A stretch of 26,638 bases of DNA from an uncultured Prevotella sp. Lineage in GTDB: Bacteria; Bacteroidota; Bacteroidia; Bacteroidales; Bacteroidaceae. Below are positions 22,582 through 26,638 of the stretch, one piece after another (the stretch's first letter is position 1; each line of letters opens with the position of its first letter). The position numbers and the translations under genes are program-made. The stretch lies in contig CAJKDU010000033.1 in the NCBI GenBank assembly GCA_905198745.1, forward strand, positions 1 through 26,638, given 5' to 3'. The notes under the pieces were generated by a model. The model was not told where the DNA came from, made no database searches, and saw nothing but the letters and a program-made list of their open reading frames with translations.

Positions 22582-23940
22582 ATGAACAAGACTTTAAGAT
22601 ATTTCATGGCGCTTGCACTGGTGTTCTTCGCATTAGACTTGCAGGCACAAACCTCGAGCACTAAGTGGCGCGAGGTGCACAAGGTGAAGAAAAAGGAAAC
22701 CATATTCGGCATTGCCAAGAGCTATGGCATCACTATCGAAGAGCTTATCAAAGCCAATCCGGAGATGAACAAACAGGGCTATGAGCTGAAGAAAGACGAC
22801 TACATCTTTATCCCTTATCCCGCCAGCCAAGCTTCACAGCCGCAGGCCAAGTCGACTGCCGGCCAACCCCAAGCCAAGCCTGCAACTGAGGCGCAAGGCC
22901 AAGTCATCCGTGTAGGTGTGATGTTGCCGCTGCACAACGTGGACGGCGACGGCCGGCGCATGGTGGAATACTACCGCGGCATGTTGCTCGCCTTTGACCA
23001 GCTTCGCCTTCAAGGCTACCACATTGACGTCCGTGCCTGGAACGTGCCACAGGATGCCGACATCCGCAGCGTGCTTCTTCAGGAAGGCGCCAACAAGTGC
23101 AACATCATCTTCGGACCGCTCTACTCGTCTATGGTCAGCCCCTTAGGCGATTTCTGCAAGGCATACGGCATCAAACTCGTCATTCCTTTCTCCATCACAG
23201 GCAACGAGGTGGCACAGAATTCCAATATCTTCCAGATTTACCAGCCACAGGCCCAGTTGACAGAGAGTGCTATCCGCGCCTTCACAGACCGCTTTGCGCA
23301 ATACCACGCAGTGTTCATCGACTGCAACGATGCAACAAGCGACAAGGGTTCGTTCACTTTCCCTCTCCGCAAGCAACTGGAGGCTAAAGGTATCAGCCAC
23401 AGCATCACCAACCTCAATTCTTCCGAACCCATGTTTGCCAAGGCGTTCAGTAGCGAGAAGCCCAACGTGGTAGTGCTCAACACAGGCAAGTCGCCACAAC
23501 TCAACGCAGCCTTTGCCAAACTGGCAAAACTCTCCGGCGTGCGAATCTCACTCTATGGCTACACGGAATGGCTAATGTATGAAAAGTATGACCTGCAGAA
23601 CTTTTTTAAATACGATACATACATTCCTTCCACCTTTTATTATAATGGAGGTTTACGCGACACCAAGACTATCAACACAAACTATCGCAACTGGTTCAAG
23701 GCCGACATGATGGAAGCCTTGCCGCGCTTTGCCCTTACAGGCTACGACCAGGCCATGTTCTTTCTCCGCGGCTACCGCAAACAAGGCAAGGACTTCACTG
23801 GTGCCAAGGGATCATTGGGTTACAAAGCTCTCCAATCACCCCTCCACTTCAAGAAAGTGGGCAACGGCGGCTACCAGAACGAGAGTTTCCTGTTGGTACA
23901 CTACACCCGTTCGGGCAATATTGAAGCCATCAATTATTAA
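22582..23940 (+). CDS. Periplasmic LysM protein with type 1 periplasmic-binding fold
   Basis: A 452-residue exported protein. Residues 1-23 are a signal peptide (MNKTLRYFMALALVFFALDL, then QAQ). Residues about 31-79 form one LysM domain (HKVKKKETIFGIAKSYGITI, EELIKANPEM), which binds peptidoglycan. A Gln/Ala/Pro linker follows (81-107). Residues 109-452 resemble the type 1 periplasmic-binding (Leu/Ile/Val-binding-like) fold: IRVGVMLPL, YRGMLLAFDQLRLQGY, NIIFGPLYSS, KLVIPFSI. No ABC permease is nearby, so it is not an ordinary transport receptor; a peptidoglycan-anchored ligand sensor or an LpoA-like regulator of wall synthesis is possible. The ATG at 22582 is chosen because it follows the promoter at 22554-22561 and opens a clean signal; the longer ORF start at 22369 is upstream. 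The next gene follows by 12 bp. Confidence 0.85.
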   Translation: MNKTLRYFMALALVFFALDLQAQTSSTKWREVHKVKKKETIFGIAKSYGITIEELIKANPEMNKQGYELKKDDYIFIPYPASQASQPQAKSTAGQPQAKPATEAQGQVIRVGVMLPLHNVDGDGRRMVEYYRGMLLAFDQLRLQGYHIDVRAWNVPQDADIRSVLLQEGANKCNIIFGPLYSSMVSPLGDFCKAYGIKLVIPFSITGNEVAQNSNIFQIYQPQAQLTESAIRAFTDRFAQYHAVFIDCNDATSDKGSFTFPLRKQLEAKGISHSITNLNSSEPMFAKAFSSEKPNVVVLNTGKSPQLNAAFAKLAKLSGVRISLYGYTEWLMYEKYDLQNFFKYDTYIPSTFYYNGGLRDTKTINTNYRNWFKADMMEALPRFALTGYDQAMFFLRGYRKQGKDFTGAKGSLGYKALQSPLHFKKVGNGGYQNESFLLVHYTRSGNIEAINY

Positions 23941-23952
23941 CATCCACCATTC

Positions 23953-24711
23953 ATGAACAACAAGTCAGCAACGCTCCGCACCCTTCTCGTGGCAATGCTT
24001 TTCGCAACATGTGCCACTCTTCAGGCGCAGATAGGAAGCCACCGCAACGATCTCAGCGTGGGCGTCAACGGAGGCTATGTGATGAACTCCGTGGGCTTCG
24101 ACCCGAAAGTCCCCCAAAAACAAGCGGGTGGAATCACGGGAGGACTATCCGTGCGTTACGTCTGCGAGAAATACTTCAGTACCATTTGCTCCATCCTTGC
24201 CGAAGTGAACTATGCCCAACTGGGATGGAAGCAGAAGATTCTCACCACAGAAAACCAACCCGTGGTGAACCCTGCCACAGGCTTGGCGGAGGAATACCAA
24301 CGCACCATTAACTATGTGCAGATACCTGTCTTTGCCCATCTGGCATGGGGCAAAGAAAAGAAAGGCGTGCAGTTTTTCTTCCAGGCAGGCCCGCAATTAG
24401 GAATCTTTCTGAACGAGAGCACCAAAGCCAACTATCCACTCGATGCCCCCGCCACTGACCTGCGCTCCAACACCATTACCGCCCAAGAGACCATGCCCGT
24501 GGAGAAAAAGATAGACTACGGTATAGCTGCCGGCTTGGGCATTGAACTGAGCTTCCCCAAAGTAGGACATTTTCTTCTTGAAGGCAGATACTACTACGGA
24601 CTCGCCAACATCTACGGAAACTCCAAGCGCGACTACTTCGGGAAGTCGAACAATGGTACGGTGAACGTGAAACTCAGCTATCTCTTCGACATTACAAAGA
24701 CAAAAAACTAA
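23953..24711 (+). CDS. PorT-like outer-membrane beta-barrel protein
   Basis: A 252-residue exported protein with a signal peptide (MNNKSATLRTLLVAMLFATC, then ATLQAQ). The mature part matches the small outer-membrane barrel family that includes PorT: VGVNGGYVMNS, GGITGGLSVRYVCEKYF, SILAEVNYAQLGWKQK, NYVQIPVFAHLAW, FFQAGPQLGIFLN, and a C-terminal strand GTVNVKLSYLFDI. The strand-rich alternation and Gly/aromatic pattern fit an eight-stranded barrel. PorT is needed for gingipain secretion in Porphyromonas, but the family is broad, so type IX function is not implied by fold alone. It sits 12 bp after the LysM gene and 27 bp before the POT transporter. Confidence 0.85.
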   Translation: MNNKSATLRTLLVAMLFATCATLQAQIGSHRNDLSVGVNGGYVMNSVGFDPKVPQKQAGGITGGLSVRYVCEKYFSTICSILAEVNYAQLGWKQKILTTENQPVVNPATGLAEEYQRTINYVQIPVFAHLAWGKEKKGVQFFFQAGPQLGIFLNESTKANYPLDAPATDLRSNTITAQETMPVEKKIDYGIAAGLGIELSFPKVGHFLLEGRYYYGLANIYGNSKRDYFGKSNNGTVNVKLSYLFDITKTKN

Positions 24712-24738
24712 ACATATAAACCATAAAACTCAAGACAA

Positions 24739-26247
24739 ATGTTTGAAAACCAACCGAAAGGTCTATGGACCTTAGCACTCGCCAACACCGGAGAGCGTTT
24801 TGGCTACTACACCATGCTCGCAGTGTTCGCACTCTTCCTCGGTGAGAACTTCGGCTTCGATGCCGGCACGGCATCCGAAATCTACACATGGTTCCTCACC
24901 GCCGTTTACTTCCTTCCGCTCTTCGGCGGTATGGCTGCCGACAAGTGGGGCTACAACAAGATGGTCATCATCGGCATCCTCATCATGTTCCTCGGCTACC
25001 TATTCCTGTCCATTCCACTCGGTGGAGGTAGTGTGGCCGTAGCCGCCATGGGAGCTGCCCTGCTGCTTGTCAGTCTGGGCACAGGTTTCTTCAAGGGCAA
25101 CCTTCAAGTTATGGTGGGCGACCTCTATAACGAAAAGCGCTATTCCGCACAGCGTGACTCGGGCTTCTCACTCTTCTATATGGCCATTAACATCGGCGCC
25201 CTCTTTGCTCCAACAGCAGCTACACGCATCATGGCATGGGCGCAAACTTCACTGGGCTACTCCAAAGCGGACTCTTACCACTTTGCATTTGCCGTGGCAT
25301 GTGTTTCGGTCATCGTGTCCATCCTCATCTACTTCCTTGGTCGCCCCACCTACAAGCAAGTGCTGACTGCCGACAAGAAGAAGGAATCGGGCACGAAAGA
25401 GGTGCAGGAAGAAGAAATGAGTCCTGCCGAAACGAAAGAGCGCATCGTGTGCCTCACCCTTGTGTTTGCCGTGGTCATCTTCTTCTGGATGGCTTTCCAC
25501 CAGAACGGACTCACGCTCACATGGTTTGCCGATGAATTTACAGCCCGTTCTGCCACCGGTGTGACAGGTATGGAGTTCAGCGTTATCAACCTCGTGTGGT
25601 GCATCTTTATGGTGTTCGGCATCTGCGGCTTGCTGTCAGGTGGCTCCACCAAATCAAAGATCATCAACGCAGCCCTCATCATAGTGCCCGCAGCCATTCT
25701 CGTCTGCACATACATAGAAAGTGGTTCAGACGTTGTTGCCATTGACGCGCCCATCTTCCAGCAGTTCAACCCATGCTTTGTGGTTGCTCTCACACCTGTG
25801 AGCATAGCCCTCTTCGGATGGCTTGCACGCAAGGGCAAGGAGCCCAAGGCTCCCGTGAAGATTGGTCTTGGCATGCTCGTGGCAGCTTGTGCTTACCTGC
25901 TGATGACCGTTTCAAGCATCGGCCTTCCCGCCACAAACCATCCGGAACACGTGGCCGACGTAAGCCCCAATCTCCTTGTAAGTACATATCTTATCCTCAC
26001 TTTCGCAGAGTTGCTGCTCTCCCCCATCGGCATTTCTTTCGTCACCAAAGTAGCTCCTGCCAAATATAAGGGAATGATGATGGGCGGTTGGTTTGTAGCC
26101 ACTGCCCTCGGCAACAAACTCGTGTCCATCCCCGGCCACATGTGGGATATGCCTCTGCCCATTGTATGGGGCACACTGATGGTTATCTGCCTGCTCGCCG
26201 CCCTCTTCATCTTCTCCATTATCAAGAAGCTGAACAAGGTGAGCTAA
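24739..26247 (+). CDS. POT-family (proton-dependent oligopeptide) MFS transporter
   Basis: A 502-residue inner-membrane protein with about 12-14 hydrophobic segments. It imports di- and tripeptides with protons (POT/PTR2 family). The N-terminal GERFGYYTMLAVFALFLGEN carries the Glu-Arg-Phe-x-Tyr-Tyr motif of the first helix. LPLFGGMAADKWGYNKMVII follows, as does GTGFFKGNLQVMVGDLY, a family signature. The central loop is charged (KKKESGTKEVQEEEMSPAE). The first-helix motif has only part of the usual ExxER (N-T-G-E-R), so proton coupling could differ. It is 27 bp after the PorT-like gene and ends before a strong terminator. With the LysM and barrel genes it could form a peptide or muropeptide uptake path; that link is inference. 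Confidence 0.9.
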   Translation: MFENQPKGLWTLALANTGERFGYYTMLAVFALFLGENFGFDAGTASEIYTWFLTAVYFLPLFGGMAADKWGYNKMVIIGILIMFLGYLFLSIPLGGGSVAVAAMGAALLLVSLGTGFFKGNLQVMVGDLYNEKRYSAQRDSGFSLFYMAINIGALFAPTAATRIMAWAQTSLGYSKADSYHFAFAVACVSVIVSILIYFLGRPTYKQVLTADKKKESGTKEVQEEEMSPAETKERIVCLTLVFAVVIFFWMAFHQNGLTLTWFADEFTARSATGVTGMEFSVINLVWCIFMVFGICGLLSGGSTKSKIINAALIIVPAAILVCTYIESGSDVVAIDAPIFQQFNPCFVVALTPVSIALFGWLARKGKEPKAPVKIGLGMLVAACAYLLMTVSSIGLPATNHPEHVADVSPNLLVSTYLILTFAELLLSPIGISFVTKVAPAKYKGMMMGGWFVATALGNKLVSIPGHMWDMPLPIVWGTLMVICLLAALFIFSIIKKLNKVS

Positions 26248-26285
26248 GCAGTTCGCTGTGTCGCTCAGCAGACACGAACCTTACG

Positions 26286-26335
26286 GATAGCCGTACCGCA
26301 CATCTGTCATGATGAACGGTACGGCTATCTTTTTT
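26286..26335 (+). terminator. Strong intrinsic terminator after the POT transporter
   Basis: Perfect 13-bp arms GATAGCCGTACCG (26286-26298) and CGGTACGGCTATC (26317-26329), followed by a run of T. It closes the LysM-PorT-POT unit. Confidence 0.9.
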
Positions 26336-26336
26336 C

Positions 26337-26413
26337 AGGTTCTTCCGGAATTTGGAGTGATGATTGTTTGTCATCGTTAGGTCCAAATAGAAAATCGGGT
26401 TGAAAGCCCAACC
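26337..26413. repeat. Second copy of the integrase-side repeat
   Basis: 26337-26380 is identical to the reverse complement of 2457-2500 over 44 bases; similarity continues to about 26413. Only one arm of the inverted structure at 2370-2500 is present here. Confidence 0.85.
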
Positions 26414-26434
26414 TCTACCCAACCCAGGGCAAGC

Positions 26435-26532
26435 GTTGTTTGCAAACAACAGGCACTTTTAGGTCTCGTTGGGGCTATTGTTTGCAAACAATAGTCACTT
26501 TTGGTCTCGTTGAGGGTCTTGATCGCGATCAA
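26435..26532. repeat. Three palindromes at a 41-42 bp spacing
   Basis: Perfect palindromes GTTGTTTGCAAACAAC (26435-26450), CTATTGTTTGCAAACAATAG (26475-26494) and TTGATCGCGATCAA (26519-26532). Their centres lie 42 and 41 bp apart. The first two are each followed by CACTTTT and GGTCTCGTTG; the third is followed by TACTTTTACTC. The third core differs from the first two yet stays perfectly symmetric. Confidence 0.8.
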
Positions 26533-26558
26533 CAGGTACTTTTACTCAAGTTTCGGAT

Positions 26559-26638
26559 TTAGATTTCAAGCCGTTTGAGCATATCACCCCAATCAGTAGT
26601 CATATACTTGGTATTGCCCATCTTTGCCATACCGAGAA
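26559..26638 (-). CDS. 3' end of an unidentified minus-strand gene (partial)
   Basis: The minus strand from the window edge reads LGMAKMGNTKYMTTDWGDML then KRLEI and a TAA stop at 26559-26561. The text is protein-like, but 25 codons are too few to assign a family. The gene continues outside the window. Confidence 0.5.
   Translation of the reverse strand, partial: LGMAKMGNTKYMTTDWGDMLKRLEI

Noticed and set aside
1..26638. CRISPR array or cas genes
   Set aside because: The repeats seen are palindromes or 22-bp periodic units without equal-length unique spacers, and no cas gene is present.

Overview
The window looks like chromosomal DNA of a Bacteroidales bacterium, most likely Prevotella or a close relative. 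The evidence is the promoters (-7 box TAnnTTTG, three with a clear TTTG-type box 19-20 nt upstream), a secreted protein with a gliding-type type IX secretion C-terminal domain, a PorT-like outer-membrane barrel, the protein families present, and G+C near 50% in the core genes. Stops are standard: TAA, TGA and TAG all end intact genes.

Layout. (1) 1-3.5 kb is AT-rich accessory DNA: a lipoprotein with a JAMM/JAB metalloprotease-like domain, interrupted by an in-frame TAG; a small secreted protein; a long inverted repeat; and a tyrosine recombinase broken by two frameshifts. (2) 3.6-6.9 kb, minus strand, is a GDP-fucose cassette, manC-gmd-fcl. The gmd gene is dead: in-frame TAG plus an internal deletion that removes the catalytic segment. 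(3) 7.0-11.4 kb, minus strand: xylulokinase, two small winged-helix-type proteins, and aspartyl-tRNA synthetase. (4) 11.4-12.1 kb: non-coding DNA with a composite repeat. (5) 12.1-13.7 kb: threonine dehydratase followed by RidA, which hydrolyses the reactive imine the dehydratase releases. (6) 13.8-15.3 kb, minus strand: a translationally coupled secreted protein and TPR protein. (7) 15.4-16.3 kb: a putative outer-membrane protein. (8) 16.3-17.3 kb: a second copy of the composite repeat, a degenerate tandem repeat, an orphan leftward promoter and an 18-bp palindrome. (9) MATE exporter. (10) uvrA, convergent with MATE and downstream of a type IX cargo-like gene. (11) 22.5-26.3 kb, plus strand: LysM/periplasmic-binding protein, PorT-like barrel and POT-family peptide transporter, probably one operon. 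(12) The right end has a strong terminator, a second copy of the repeat seen beside the integrase, three palindromes at about 42-bp spacing, and the 3' end of an unidentified minus-strand gene.

Most genes are housekeeping or envelope functions in short transcription units separated by clear hairpin terminators. The unusual content is gene decay in the first 6 kb and several structured non-coding repeats (2.4, 11.6, 16.5, 17.0 and 26.4 kb). I found no CRISPR array, no tRNA or rRNA, and no intact mobile element. I did not find a complete new multi-gene system. The best candidates for undescribed biology are the JAMM lipoprotein with its secreted neighbour, and the repeat families.
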